From NCBI RefSeq assembly GCF_011759585.1, contig NZ_JAAOYV010000001.1, positions 868,001 through 932,000 on the forward strand: a stretch of 64,000 nucleotides of DNA, in the 5' to 3' direction. The notes beneath the pieces were generated by a model. It saw nothing but the letters and a program-made list of their open reading frames with translations. It was not told the DNA's origin and did no database searches. The position numbers and the translations under genes are program-made. Position 1 is the stretch's first letter; every line of letters begins with the position of its first letter. This stretch comes from Frigoribacterium endophyticum (GTDB taxonomy: Bacteria > Actinomycetota > Actinomycetes > Actinomycetales > Microbacteriaceae). Below are positions 56,081-64,000 of this stretch, in pieces.

Positions 56081-57073
56081 GTGACCCGCGTGCGCCGTCT
56101 CCCGCGCCTCCTCGCGGCCGCCGTCCTGCCGCTCGTCGCGGCGGGGCTCGTCGGCTGCACGGGCGGCGGCGAGCCGGCGCCGTCCGACGGCACGGCCTCG
56201 GGCACGGCGACCGCAGCGGCCCGTGACTGCCTGCCGTCGGGACCGGCGTCGGAGTCGGTCCAGGTGTCGGGCGACGTCGGCACGCAGCCGACGATCGCCC
56301 TGAGCGGGCCGGTCGACACGTCGTCCAGCCAGCAGACGGTCGTCACCGAGGGCACGGGCGAGCGCACGGGCACGGGCGACGTCGTCCGCGTGGCGATCAC
56401 GGTCTTCGACGCCACGACCGGCGACCTCGTCAACTCCGCGGGCTACGAGAGCGGCACCGGTGAGCAGCTCACCATCAGCGCCGACTACTACGTGCCGGGG
56501 CTCGAGGGCGCGCTCCTCTGCGCCCAGGCCGGCGGTCGCACGGTCACCGTCGCCTCCGCGGCCGACATGCAGCCGAGCACCGAGGGCACCGACCCGCCCA
56601 ACGCCGCCGCCGTCATCGTGGTCGACACCTTCGCGGTCGTCCCGACCCGGGCGACGGGGGCCGAGCAGGAGGCGCAGCCCGGCTTCCCGTCGGTCGAGCT
56701 CGCCGACGACGGCCGCCCGACGGTCACCCTCCCCGAGGGCGACCCGCCCACGGACCTGCAGGTGGAGGTCCTCAAGCTCGGCGACGGCCCGGTCGTGCCC
56801 GACCCGGCCAACGTCACCGTCCAGTACCAGGGCGTGAACTGGCGCACCGGCGAGGTCTTCGACGAGAGCTGGGGGAGCGGCACGCTCGCGACGTTCTCGA
56901 CCCAGCAGGTCGTCAGCGGCTTCGCCTCCGCGATGATCGGCCAGACCGTCGGGTCGCAGGTGCTCGTCGTCGTGCCGCCCGCGGAGGGCTACGGGGAGGC
57001 CGGCCAGGCCTCGGCCGGCATCGAGCCCGGCGACACGCTCGTCTTCGTCATCGACGTGCTCGCCGTCGCCTAG
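56081..57073 (+). CDS. two-domain FKBP-type peptidyl-prolyl isomerase, lipoprotein
   Basis: A 330-residue paralogue of the preceding gene, starting 1 nt after its stop. Lipobox VGC (about residue 26), then a divergent FKBP-like domain (QQTVVTEGTGERTGTGDVVRVAITVFDATTG ... YVPGLEGALL) that lacks the aromatic YQG-W pattern and is probably inactive, then a canonical FKBP domain (VTVQYQGVNWRTGEVFDESWGSG ... VVPPAEGYG). A substrate-binding role for the first domain is an inference. Confidence 0.9.
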   Translation: MTRVRRLPRLLAAAVLPLVAAGLVGCTGGGEPAPSDGTASGTATAAARDCLPSGPASESVQVSGDVGTQPTIALSGPVDTSSSQQTVVTEGTGERTGTGDVVRVAITVFDATTGDLVNSAGYESGTGEQLTISADYYVPGLEGALLCAQAGGRTVTVASAADMQPSTEGTDPPNAAAVIVVDTFAVVPTRATGAEQEAQPGFPSVELADDGRPTVTLPEGDPPTDLQVEVLKLGDGPVVPDPANVTVQYQGVNWRTGEVFDESWGSGTLATFSTQQVVSGFASAMIGQTVGSQVLVVVPPAEGYGEAGQASAGIEPGDTLVFVIDVLAVA

Positions 57074-57083
57074 CCCGCCCCGC

Positions 57084-57120
57084 CCCGCCCCGAGCCGACG
57101 ACCCGCCCCGAGCCGACGAC
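57084..57120. repeat. 18-bp tandem repeat, two copies
   Basis: Two exact copies with period 18 (57084-57102 and 57102-57120) in the 110-nt gap before dxr. No hairpin potential; function unknown. Confidence 0.7.
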
Positions 57121-57171
57121 CGGCGCCGGGCCGGGGCGCGGCGACCCCCGCCGAGGCCCGCCCGCGGGCCC

Positions 57172-57177
57172 TAGGCT
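57172..57177 (+). promoter_or_regulatory. -10 box of leaderless dxr promoter
   Basis: TAGGCT, 6 nt before ATG 57184. Confidence 0.55.
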
Positions 57178-57183
57178 GCTGGC

Positions 57184-58260
57184 ATGCGTCGCGTCACGAT
57201 CCTCGGCTCCACCGGCTCCATCGGCGTCCAGGCGCTCGACGTGGTCCGGGCCAACCCCGACCTCTTCGAGGTGGTGGGGCTCTCGGCCGGGAGCAACCGC
57301 GAGCTGGTCGAGCGGCAGGCGGCCGAGTTCGGGGTCGAGCACGTCGCGCTCGGCACCGACGAGTCCGTGGCCCTCGTCCGCGACGTCGCGACGGACGTCG
57401 TCCTCAACGGCATCACCGGCAGCGTCGGCCTCGGCCCCACCCTCGCGGCCCTCGAGTCGGGCGCGACCCTCGCGCTGGCCAACAAGGAGAGCCTCATCGT
57501 CGGCGGCGACCTCGTGCGGGAGCGCGCCCGGCCGGGCCAGATCGTGCCCGTCGACTCCGAGCACTCGGCCATCGCACAGGCGCTCCGGTCGGGGGCGGAG
57601 CGTGAGGTCCGGCGCCTGGTGCTCACCGCCTCCGGCGGCCCGTTCCGCGGTCGCACCCGGGCCCAGCTCGTCGACGTGACCCCCCGGGAGGCCCTCGCGC
57701 ACCCCACCTGGGACATGGGCCTGGTGGTCACCACGAACTCCTCGACCCTGGTCAACAAGGGGCTCGAGGTGATCGAGGCGCACCTGCTCTTCGACGTCGA
57801 CTACGACCGGATCGACGTCACCGTGCACCCGCAGTCGATCGTGCACTCCATGGTCGAGTTCGTCGACGGCTCCACCATCGCCCAGGCGTCGCCGCCCGAC
57901 ATGCGCCTGCCCATCTCGCTCGGCCTCGCCTGGCCCGACCGCGTGGCGGGCGTGGGGCGTCCGTTGGACTGGACCACCGCCTCCACCTGGACCTTCGAGC
58001 CGCTCGACACCGAGGCCTTCCCCTCCGTCGAGCTCGCGAAGCAGGTCGGCCGGGCCGGCGGCACGGTGCCTGCCGTCTTCAACGCCGCCAACGAGCAGGC
58101 CGTCCTGGCCTTCCACGAGGGCCGTGTCGGGTACCTCGGCATCCTCGACACGGTCCGCGAGGTCGTCGACCGCCACGACTCCGGCGTCGCGTCGCTCGAG
58201 GGAGTCCTCGAGGCGGAGCGCTGGGCCCGCGCGGAGGCCGACGCGCTGCTCGCCGGCTGA
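57184..58260 (+). CDS. dxr: 1-deoxy-D-xylulose 5-phosphate reductoisomerase
   Basis: A 358-residue NADPH-dependent enzyme making MEP from DXP, the first committed step of the non-mevalonate isoprenoid pathway. NADPH motif [25 protein letters not shown], metal and substrate region [12 protein letters not shown], the flexible loop in NTTWDMG-like form ([27 protein letters not shown]) and [17 protein letters not shown] are all present. ispG lies 1.5 kb downstream. Confidence 0.97.
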   Translation: MRRVTILGSTGSIGVQALDVVRANPDLFEVVGLSAGSNRELVERQAAEFGVEHVALGTDESVALVRDVATDVVLNGITGSVGLGPTLAALESGATLALANKESLIVGGDLVRERARPGQIVPVDSEHSAIAQALRSGAEREVRRLVLTASGGPFRGRTRAQLVDVTPREALAHPTWDMGLVVTTNSSTLVNKGLEVIEAHLLFDVDYDRIDVTVHPQSIVHSMVEFVDGSTIAQASPPDMRLPISLGLAWPDRVAGVGRPLDWTTASTWTFEPLDTEAFPSVELAKQVGRAGGTVPAVFNAANEQAVLAFHEGRVGYLGILDTVREVVDRHDSGVASLEGVLEAERWARAEADALLAG

Positions 58261-58386
58261 TCCGGCCCGGCCGCCGGCGGCCGCGGTCGGGCGCCCGCCC
58301 CCAGACCTGGGGTGACGGCCCCCGCCGGCCCGGCGTTCCCAGCGTCGCCAGGGCCGGGGCGCACCTCGCCCCCTGGTCCGGGCAGC

Positions 58387-58392
58387 TACCCT
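58387..58392 (+). promoter_or_regulatory. -10 box of leaderless rseP promoter
   Basis: TACCCT, 6 nt before GTG 58399. Confidence 0.55.
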
Positions 58393-58398
58393 GAGCCG

Positions 58399-59727
58399 GT
58401 GGAAACGATCCTGCTGTACGTGCTCGGCATCCTGATCATGGTGATCGGGCTCGGCGCGTCGATCGCGCTGCACGAGGTGGGCCACCTCGTGCCGGCGAAG
58501 AAGTTCGGGGTCAAGGTCGGCCAGTACATGATCGGCTTCGGGCCCACGATCTTCTCCCGCCGTCGCGGCGAGACCGAGTACGGCCTCAAGGCGCTGCCCC
58601 TCGGCGGCTACATCTCGATGTCGGGCATGTACCCGCCGAGCGCCGCCGGCGGCTCGCGCACGGCGAGCACCGGCTTCTTCCAGACCCTCGTGCAGGACGC
58701 CCGCACCGCCAGCGCCGAGACGATCGACGAGGGGGAGGAGGAGCGCACCTTCTACCGCCTGCCGGTCTACAAGCGGATCATCATCATGCTCGGCGGCCCC
58801 GCGATGAACCTCCTCATCGCCGTCGCCCTCTTCGCCGTCCTGCTCTGCGGCTTCGGCACGGCCCAGTCGAGCTCGACCGTGGGCTTCGTGAACGAGTGCG
58901 TCCTGCCGGCGGGCTCGACCGAGACCAGCTGCCCCGCGGGGGCGACCCCGGCTCCCGCCTACGCCGCCGGGATGCAGAACGGCGACCGGATCGTGTCGAT
59001 CGACGGCGTCGCCATGACCGACGGCGACCAGGTCACGAGCACCCTGCGCGCCGCGCCCGACCAGACCCTCGACGTCGTGGTCGAGCGCGACGGGGCCGAG
59101 CAGACCCTCCAGGTCACCCCGGTGCTCACCGAGCGCGAGGTCACCGACGACGCCGGAGCCGTCGTGACGGACGCCGACGGCGCGCCGCGCACGCAGGAGG
59201 TGGGCTTCGTCGGCATCGGCTTCGCCACCGAGAACGTGCGGCAGCCCGTCACGGCCGTGCTGCCGGCTGTCGGCGACACCGTGGCCCGGGTGGCGAACGT
59301 CGTCCTGCACCTCCCGCAGCGGATGGTCGACGTCGCCCAGGCCGCCTTCGGCGGCGGTGAGCGCGACGCGAACGGCCCGGTCAGCGTCGTCGGGGTCGGG
59401 CGCATGGCGGGCGAGATCGTCAGCCTCGACAGCATCCCCGTCGTCGACCGGGCGGCGTACCTCGTCAGCCTGCTCGCGAGCCTCAACGTCGCCCTGTTCG
59501 TCTTCAACCTGGTTCCCCTGATGCCGCTCGACGGCGGCCACGTCGCCGGCGCCCTCATCGAGGCCGTCCGCCGTGCCGCCGCGAAGCTCCTCCGCAGGCC
59601 CGACCCGGGCCCCGTCGACACGGCGAAGGTGATCCCGTTGACCTTCGCGGTCGTCATCGTGCTGGGCGGCATGAGCCTGCTGCTGACCTACGCCGACATC
59701 GTCAACCCGATCAAGCTGTTCGGCTGA
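58399..59727 (+). CDS. rseP: site-2 protease, RseP/M50 family
   Basis: A 442-residue intramembrane zinc metalloprotease. The HExxH motif is in [15 protein letters not shown] within the first helix, the PDZ domain in the middle ([22 protein letters not shown]), and the third ligand in [13 protein letters not shown]. Family members cut membrane-spanning anti-sigma factors or clear signal peptides (Rip1 in mycobacteria). About 35 residues after the HExxH helix there is an acidic insert ([17 protein letters not shown]). GTG 58399 is fixed by the TACCCT box 6 nt upstream. The dxr-rseP-ispG order is common in actinobacteria. Confidence 0.94.
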   Translation: METILLYVLGILIMVIGLGASIALHEVGHLVPAKKFGVKVGQYMIGFGPTIFSRRRGETEYGLKALPLGGYISMSGMYPPSAAGGSRTASTGFFQTLVQDARTASAETIDEGEEERTFYRLPVYKRIIIMLGGPAMNLLIAVALFAVLLCGFGTAQSSSTVGFVNECVLPAGSTETSCPAGATPAPAYAAGMQNGDRIVSIDGVAMTDGDQVTSTLRAAPDQTLDVVVERDGAEQTLQVTPVLTEREVTDDAGAVVTDADGAPRTQEVGFVGIGFATENVRQPVTAVLPAVGDTVARVANVVLHLPQRMVDVAQAAFGGGERDANGPVSVVGVGRMAGEIVSLDSIPVVDRAAYLVSLLASLNVALFVFNLVPLMPLDGGHVAGALIEAVRRAAAKLLRRPDPGPVDTAKVIPLTFAVVIVLGGMSLLLTYADIVNPIKLFG

Positions 59728-59760
59728 CGCCGGGTCCACTCGGCGCTCAGCCCGCGGGGC

Positions 59761-59766
59761 TAGCAT
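59761..59766 (+). promoter_or_regulatory. -10 box of leaderless ispG promoter
   Basis: TAGCAT, 7 nt before GTG 59774. The box overlaps an in-frame ATG at 59765, which is therefore not likely to be in the transcript. Confidence 0.5.
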
Positions 59767-59773
59767 GTGGTCC

Positions 59774-60922
59774 GTGCCTGCAGTCAATCTCGGAATGCCG
59801 AAGGTCCCAGAGACCCTTGCCCCGCGACGCAAGTCGCGGCAGATCAAGGTCGGCAAGGTCCTCGTCGGAGGAGACGCTCCCGTGAGCGTCCAGTCGATGA
59901 CGACCACGCCCACCCCGAACATCAACGCGACCCTCCAGCAGATCGCCGAGCTCACCGCCTCCGGCTGCGACATCGTCCGGGTGGCCGTGCCCAGCCGCGA
60001 CGACGCCGAGGCGCTGCCGATCATCGCCAAGAAGAGCCAGATCCCGGTGATCGCCGACATCCACTTCCAGCCGAACTACGTGTTCCAGGCGATCGACGCC
60101 GGCTGCGCGGCCGTCCGTGTCAACCCCGGCAACATCCGCAAGTTCGACGACCAGGTCGGCAAGATCGCGGCGGCCGCCAAGGCCGCGGGCGTCTCCATCC
60201 GCATCGGCGTCAACGCCGGGTCGCTCGAGCCGAGCCTGCTCCAGAAGTACGGCAAGGCCACTCCGGAGGCGCTCGTCGAGTCCGCCGTCTGGGAGGCCTC
60301 GCTCTTCGAGGAGCACGACTTCCACGACTTCAAGATCTCGGTCAAGCACAACGACCCGGTCATCATGGTCAAGGCGTACCGGCAGCTCGCCGAGCGCGGC
60401 GACTGGCCGCTGCACCTCGGCGTCACCGAGGCCGGCCCCGAGTTCCAGGGCACCATCAAGTCGGCCACCGCCTTCGGCATCCTCCTCGGCGAGGGCATCG
60501 GCGACACGATCCGCGTCAGCCTCAGCGCCCCGCCCGCTCAGGAGGTCAAGGTCGGCCTGCAGATCCTCCAGTCGCTGAACCTGCGCGAGCGCAAGCTCGA
60601 GATCGTCAGCTGCCCGAGCTGCGGTCGCGCCCAGGTCGACGTCTACAAGCTCGCGAACGACGTCACCGACGGCCTCGAGGGCATGACCGTGCCCCTCCGC
60701 GTCGCCGTCATGGGCTGCGTCGTGAACGGCCCCGGCGAGGCCCGCGAGGCCGACCTCGGCGTCGCCTCCGGCAACGGCAAGGGCCAGATCTTCGTCAAGG
60801 GCGAGGTCATCAAGACCGTCCCCGAGGCCGAGATCGTCCAGACCCTGATCGAGGAGGCCAACCGCCTCGCCGCCGAGATGCCCCCGGGCGAGGTGGGCTC
60901 GCCCCAGGTCCTGACGGTCTGA
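59774..60922 (+). CDS. ispG: 4-hydroxy-3-methylbut-2-en-1-yl diphosphate synthase
   Basis: A 382-residue 4Fe-4S enzyme turning MEcPP into HMBPP in the MEP pathway. The TIM-barrel start [16 protein letters not shown] and [11 protein letters not shown], and the C-terminal iron-sulfur ligands CPSCGR and [16 protein letters not shown] are present. GTG 59774 is preferred to ATG 59765, because the latter lies within the -10 box. A very strong terminator follows. Confidence 0.96.
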   Translation: MPAVNLGMPKVPETLAPRRKSRQIKVGKVLVGGDAPVSVQSMTTTPTPNINATLQQIAELTASGCDIVRVAVPSRDDAEALPIIAKKSQIPVIADIHFQPNYVFQAIDAGCAAVRVNPGNIRKFDDQVGKIAAAAKAAGVSIRIGVNAGSLEPSLLQKYGKATPEALVESAVWEASLFEEHDFHDFKISVKHNDPVIMVKAYRQLAERGDWPLHLGVTEAGPEFQGTIKSATAFGILLGEGIGDTIRVSLSAPPAQEVKVGLQILQSLNLRERKLEIVSCPSCGRAQVDVYKLANDVTDGLEGMTVPLRVAVMGCVVNGPGEAREADLGVASGNGKGQIFVKGEVIKTVPEAEIVQTLIEEANRLAAEMPPGEVGSPQVLTV

Positions 60923-60953
60923 CGACCGCCCGGCGGCCGAGGCCGCCACACCC

Positions 60954-60997
60954 GCGGGAGGCGCGGTGCGAGTGACAGCTCGCACCGCGCCTCCCGC
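60954..60997 (+). terminator. terminator of ispG
   Basis: Perfect 19-bp stem (60954-60972 with 60979-60997) and 6-nt loop, 31 nt after the ispG stop; a smaller 7-bp stem (60932-60938 with 60941-60947) precedes it. Confidence 0.8.
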
Positions 60998-61018
60998 ATG
61001 TCCGGCCCGGGCGCCGCG

Positions 61019-61110
61019 ACGCATGTGTCGTCGTGTGACGCGCCCGCGCGCCCCCGCTCCGCGCAGCCTCCACCATGGAGGGGACGCCCGAGCGAGCGCC
61101 GACCCGGGTC
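61019..61110 (+). promoter_or_regulatory. structured leader of metQ; possible SAM-sensing element
   Basis: The leader contains GCAGCCTCC (61063-61071), ACCAT, GGAGGGGACGCCC (61077-61089): a 5-bp hairpin flanked by bases that resemble the core of the actinobacterial SAM-IV riboswitch (GCAACCCTCC ... GGTGGGGTGCCCC). The 5' half does not match clearly, so this is only a lead. Confidence 0.25.
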
Positions 61111-61156
61111 GGCCACCGCAGTCGGCTCGTCGCCGCAGAGAACACCGAGGAGACAC

Positions 61157-62092
61157 ATGTCCAGCGCCACGCCCCTGATCGACGCCCCGAAGAAGGGCCC
61201 CGGTCGACTCATCGCGATCATCGTCGTCGCCGTCGTCGTGATCGCCGCCGCGATCGGGATCGGCGTGGCCGTCGCCGGCCGAGGCGGCTCCGGCGCCGCG
61301 GGGGAGACCGTGCGCATCGGGGTCGTCGGCGCGAGCGACCCGTACTGGAAGACGTTCACCGACGCCGCGGCGGAGGAGGGCATCACGGTCGACCTGGTCG
61401 ACTTCTCCAGCTACGAGCAGCCCAACCCGGCGCTCACCGAGGGCGAGCTCGACCTCAACCAGTTCCAGCACATCGTCTACCTGGCCCAGTACGACGTCGC
61501 GGCCGAAGCGGACCTCGTGCCCATCGGCTCGACGGCGATCTACCCGCTGCCCCTCTACTCGCAGGAGTACACGTCGGTGGACGACTTCCAGCCCGGCGAC
61601 ACCGTCGCCGTCCCCGATGACGCCAGCAACCTCGCCCGGTCGCTGCTCGTGCTCCAGTCGAACGGCCTCATCACGCTGAAGGACGGCGGCGACATCTTCT
61701 CCGGGGTGGACGACATCGACGAGTCGAAGTCCACCGTCAAGGTCACGACGGTCGCCGCCGACCTCGCCGCGACGTCGCTGCCCGACTTCGCCGGGGCGAT
61801 CATCAACAACGAGTACGCGACGAAGGCCGGCCTGTCGACCGACGACGTGATCGCGCAGGACGACCCGAGCGACCCCGCCGCGCTGCCCTACGTCAACGTG
61901 TTCGCGGCCCGCGCCGACGACGCCGACGACCCGACGCTGAAGAAGCTCGTGCAGATCTACCAGGACACCAAGGCCGTCACCGACGGCGTCGTCGAGAACT
62001 CGGGCGGCACCGCCGTCACCGTCAAGGTGCCGGTCGCCGACCTCGAGTCGTCGCTGGACGAGACGAAGGAGCTCGTCGAGCAGAACGGCTGA
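61157..62092 (+). CDS. metQ: MetQ/NlpA-type methionine-binding protein, transmembrane anchored
   Basis: A 311-residue solute-binding protein for the MetNI importer. The NlpA fold is readable from VRIGVVGASDPYWKTFTDAAAEEGITVDLVDF through LDLNQFQHIVYL and AIINNEYATKAGL to the C-terminus. MetQ proteins are usually lipoproteins; this one has no cysteine at all and instead a cytoplasmic Lys/Pro tail and a transmembrane helix at about 17-41. ATG 61157 follows GAGGAGA. Encoded 82 nt before metN. Confidence 0.92.
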   Translation: MSSATPLIDAPKKGPGRLIAIIVVAVVVIAAAIGIGVAVAGRGGSGAAGETVRIGVVGASDPYWKTFTDAAAEEGITVDLVDFSSYEQPNPALTEGELDLNQFQHIVYLAQYDVAAEADLVPIGSTAIYPLPLYSQEYTSVDDFQPGDTVAVPDDASNLARSLLVLQSNGLITLKDGGDIFSGVDDIDESKSTVKVTTVAADLAATSLPDFAGAIINNEYATKAGLSTDDVIAQDDPSDPAALPYVNVFAARADDADDPTLKKLVQIYQDTKAVTDGVVENSGGTAVTVKVPVADLESSLDETKELVEQNG

Positions 62093-62116
62093 CGCCCGGC
62101 CCGACCTGCCCCGCCC

Positions 62117-62145
62117 GACCCGTGTGCCACCCTGGTGCACGGGTC
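62117..62145 (+). other. hairpin between metQ and metN
   Basis: An 8-bp stem (62117-62124 with 62138-62145), extendable to 12 bp with two G-U pairs, loop ACCCT, no T-tract. Probably an mRNA-processing or stability element that lets MetQ be made in excess. Confidence 0.5.
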
Positions 62146-62174
62146 CGGCCGTCCCGCCCCTGACGAGGAGAACC

Positions 62175-63230
62175 ATGCCCGCCATCACCCTGACCGACGT
62201 CGTGAAGACGTACCCGCCCCGAGAGAAGGGCGGCGCCCCCCTGACCGCCGTCGACGGCGTGAGCCTCGAGATCGCGGACGGCGAGATCTTCGGCATCATC
62301 GGCTACTCCGGGGCCGGCAAGAGCACGCTGGTCCGCCTGATCAACGCGCTCGAGCTGACGACCAGCGGGCGCATCGAGATCGACGGGGCGCCCGTCACCG
62401 GGCTGCCCGAGCGCGAGCTGCGCCGGGTGCGGGCCGGCATCGGCATGATCTTCCAGCAGTTCAACCTCTTCTCGTCCAAGACGGTCTGGGGCAACGTGGA
62501 GTTCCCGCTGCGGGCCGCCGGGGTGCCGAAGGCCGAACACCAGCGGCGGATCAGCGACCTGCTGCACTTCGTCGGCCTCGCCGACAAGGCCCACGCCAGG
62601 CCCGACCAGCTCTCCGGCGGGCAGAAGCAGCGCGTGGGCATCGCCCGGGCCCTCGCCACGTCGCCGCGCATCCTCCTCGCCGACGAGGCGACGAGCGCCC
62701 TCGACCCCGAGACGACGCAGGAGGTGCTGGGGCTCCTCCGGCGGGTCAACGCCGAGCTCGGCATCACGATCGTCGTCATCACCCACGAGATGGACGTCAT
62801 CAAGTCCATCGCCGACCGGGTGGCCGTGATGGACTCCGGCAAGGTGGTCGAGCTGGGCCCCACCTTCCAGGTCTTCAGCGAGCCCCGGGAGGCCTCCACC
62901 CGCCGCTTCGTGTCGACGGTCGTCGCGGGCAGCCCCGAGGGCGACGAGCTCGCGGCCCTGCGCCGACGCCACCCCGGTCGGCTCGTGACCGTCAGGGTCT
63001 CCGAGGGCGGGGTGGACCAGCAGCACGTGTTCGGGGTCCTGGCCCGGCACGGCGTCTCCTTCGAGATCGTCTTCGGCGGCATCGACGAGATCGCCGGCCG
63101 GACCTTCGGCACCCTGACCCTCGCCCTGGCGGGCGACGACGGGGCCGTGGAGGCCGCCGTCGGTGAGCTCGGCCCCGCGGCCACGGAGCTCCTCCCGCCC
63201 GCCGCCGTCACGACGCAGAAGGGCCTCTGA
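62175..63230 (+). CDS. metN: methionine ABC transporter ATP-binding protein
   Basis: A 351-residue ATPase: Walker A GYSGAGKST, Q-loop FQQFNLFSSKTV, signature LSGGQKQR, Walker B ILLADEATSALDP, His-switch ITHE. The C-terminal extension (about 265-351, HVFGVLARHGVSFEIVFGGIDEIAGRTFGTLTLAL) is the C2/NIL domain that binds methionine and inhibits transport in E. coli MetN. ATG 62175 follows GAGGAGA. Confidence 0.96.
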   Translation: MPAITLTDVVKTYPPREKGGAPLTAVDGVSLEIADGEIFGIIGYSGAGKSTLVRLINALELTTSGRIEIDGAPVTGLPERELRRVRAGIGMIFQQFNLFSSKTVWGNVEFPLRAAGVPKAEHQRRISDLLHFVGLADKAHARPDQLSGGQKQRVGIARALATSPRILLADEATSALDPETTQEVLGLLRRVNAELGITIVVITHEMDVIKSIADRVAVMDSGKVVELGPTFQVFSEPREASTRRFVSTVVAGSPEGDELAALRRRHPGRLVTVRVSEGGVDQQHVFGVLARHGVSFEIVFGGIDEIAGRTFGTLTLALAGDDGAVEAAVGELGPAATELLPPAAVTTQKGL

Positions 63231-63233
63231 CCC

Positions 63234-63893
63234 GTGGACTCCCTCCTCCAGCTCCAGCCGCTGCTCTGGCAGGCGGCCTACGAGACCGTCTACATCGTGG
63301 CCCTCACCCTCCTGCTGGGCGGCCTGGGCGGCCTCCTCCTCGGGCTCGCGCTGTACCTCACGCGAGCCGGGGCGCTCTTCGCCAACCGACCCGTCTTCAG
63401 CGTGCTGAACGTCGTCGTCAACGTCTTCCGGCCGATCCCGTTCATCATCTTCCTCGCGGCGGCCCAGCCTCTCGCCCGGGCCGTGCTCGGCACCGGCGTG
63501 GGCAACACGGCGATCATCTTCACGCTCTCGCTCGCGGCGTCGTTCGCCATCTCCCGCATCGTCGAGCAGAACCTGCTGACCGTCCAGCCCGGCGTGGTCG
63601 AGGCCGCGAGGGCCGCGGGCGCCGGCCCGTTCCGCATCATCGGCAGCGTCATCCTGCCGGAGGCGCTGGGGCCGTTGATCCTGGGCTACACCTTCGTCTT
63701 CGTCGCGCTGGTCGACATGTCGGCGGTCGCCGGCTACGTGGGCGGCGGGGGGCTCGGGGCCTTCGCGCTCCTCTACGGCTACCGGCAGTTCGACCCGGTC
63801 GTGACCTGGGCGGCCGTGCTGCTGATCATCGTCCTGGTGCAGCTCGTCCAGTTCGCCGGCAACGCCCTCGCCCGTCGCGCGCTGCGACGCTGA
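63234..63893 (+). CDS. metI: methionine ABC transporter permease
   Basis: A 219-residue permease with five transmembrane helices and the EAA loop (EAARAAGAGPFRIIGSVILPEALGPLI) that contacts MetN. GTG 63234 is 3 nt after the metN stop. Completes the MetQNI importer. Confidence 0.96.
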   Translation: MDSLLQLQPLLWQAAYETVYIVALTLLLGGLGGLLLGLALYLTRAGALFANRPVFSVLNVVVNVFRPIPFIIFLAAAQPLARAVLGTGVGNTAIIFTLSLAASFAISRIVEQNLLTVQPGVVEAARAAGAGPFRIIGSVILPEALGPLILGYTFVFVALVDMSAVAGYVGGGGLGAFALLYGYRQFDPVVTWAAVLLIIVLVQLVQFAGNALARRALRR

Positions 63894-63934
63894 CGGGGGG
63901 TCCCGGCGGGGTCGGGCCTGACGGACGTCCGGTC

Positions 63935-63940
63935 TACAGT
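63935..63940 (+). promoter_or_regulatory. -10 box of leaderless promoter
   Basis: TACAGT, 7 nt before GTG 63948. Confidence 0.45.
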
Positions 63941-63947
63941 GGAGCGC

Positions 63948-64000
63948 GTGACCGACACGACGACGACTCCCCAGCCCGCCGCGGCCGAAACCGGTCCGAT
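63948..64000 (+). CDS. start of a gene cut by the window edge
   Basis: GTG followed by 16 further codons (VTDTTTTPQPAAAETGP) with a leaderless-type TACAGT box. Too short to identify. Confidence 0.5.
   Translation, partial: MTDTTTTPQPAAAETGP

Noticed and set aside
58268-58283. 16-bp perfect palindrome after dxr
   Set aside because: Made only of C and G in a C/G-rich gap; too short a loop for a terminator and no repeat elsewhere noticed.

Overview
The window comes from the chromosome of a very high-GC Gram-positive actinobacterium, most likely a member of Microbacteriaceae (order Micrococcales). The indications are GTG starts in about half the genes, four-base GTGA/ATGA overlaps between neighbours, many genes with a TAnnnT -10 box only 6-9 nt before the start codon (leaderless architecture), no encoded CCA on the tRNA, and the gene order argS - lysA - hom - thrC - thrB - rho - prfA - prmC - ywlC - wecA - atpIBEFHAGDC. 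Species was not determined. I see no insertion sequence, prophage, CRISPR array or clear compositional break; the region looks like resident chromosome.

Layout. 1-9.2 kb is mostly minus strand: a disulfide reductase / small HExxH protein / SDR operon, a lone CsbD-like stress gene, an enoyl-CoA hydratase / arginase-family / acyltransferase run, and a PspA + TPM-domain envelope-stress pair. 9.2-14.2 kb holds small single genes (EamA exporter, a small unknown, a degenerate serine recombinase, a VOC protein, tRNA-Arg(CCG), a PNPOx-family flavoprotein, a class I amidotransferase, a lipoprotein). 14.2-28.3 kb is the argS/lysine/threonine/rho/prfA block. 28.3-35.9 kb is the complete F1Fo ATP synthase operon. 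35.9-37.3 kb holds yaaA and ogt.

37.5-53.8 kb is the least ordinary part. It encodes an FHA protein, a PP2C phosphatase, a membrane Ser/Thr kinase, a 1943-residue N-terminally anchored protein of tandem Ig-like and FN3 repeats, a MoxR AAA+ ATPase, a DUF58 protein, a multi-pass transglutaminase-like protein that has lost its catalytic Cys and His, a double zinc-ribbon/FHA protein, and what looks like the front half of an FtsK/EccC-type protein without its motor. Most adjacent genes overlap by four bases. Five copies of an acidic-Thr-hydrophobic motif are spread over the four signalling proteins, which suggests a kinase/phosphatase/FHA circuit controlling a MoxR-DUF58 chaperone module and a cell-surface filament. 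I know of no experimental description of this combination, so it is my main candidate for an undescribed system.

53.8-64 kb returns to housekeeping: asparaginase, OsmC, two tandem FKBP lipoproteins, the MEP isoprenoid genes dxr and ispG flanking the site-2 protease rseP, a MetQ-MetN-MetI methionine importer with an unusual transmembrane-anchored MetQ, and the first codons of one more gene at the right edge.
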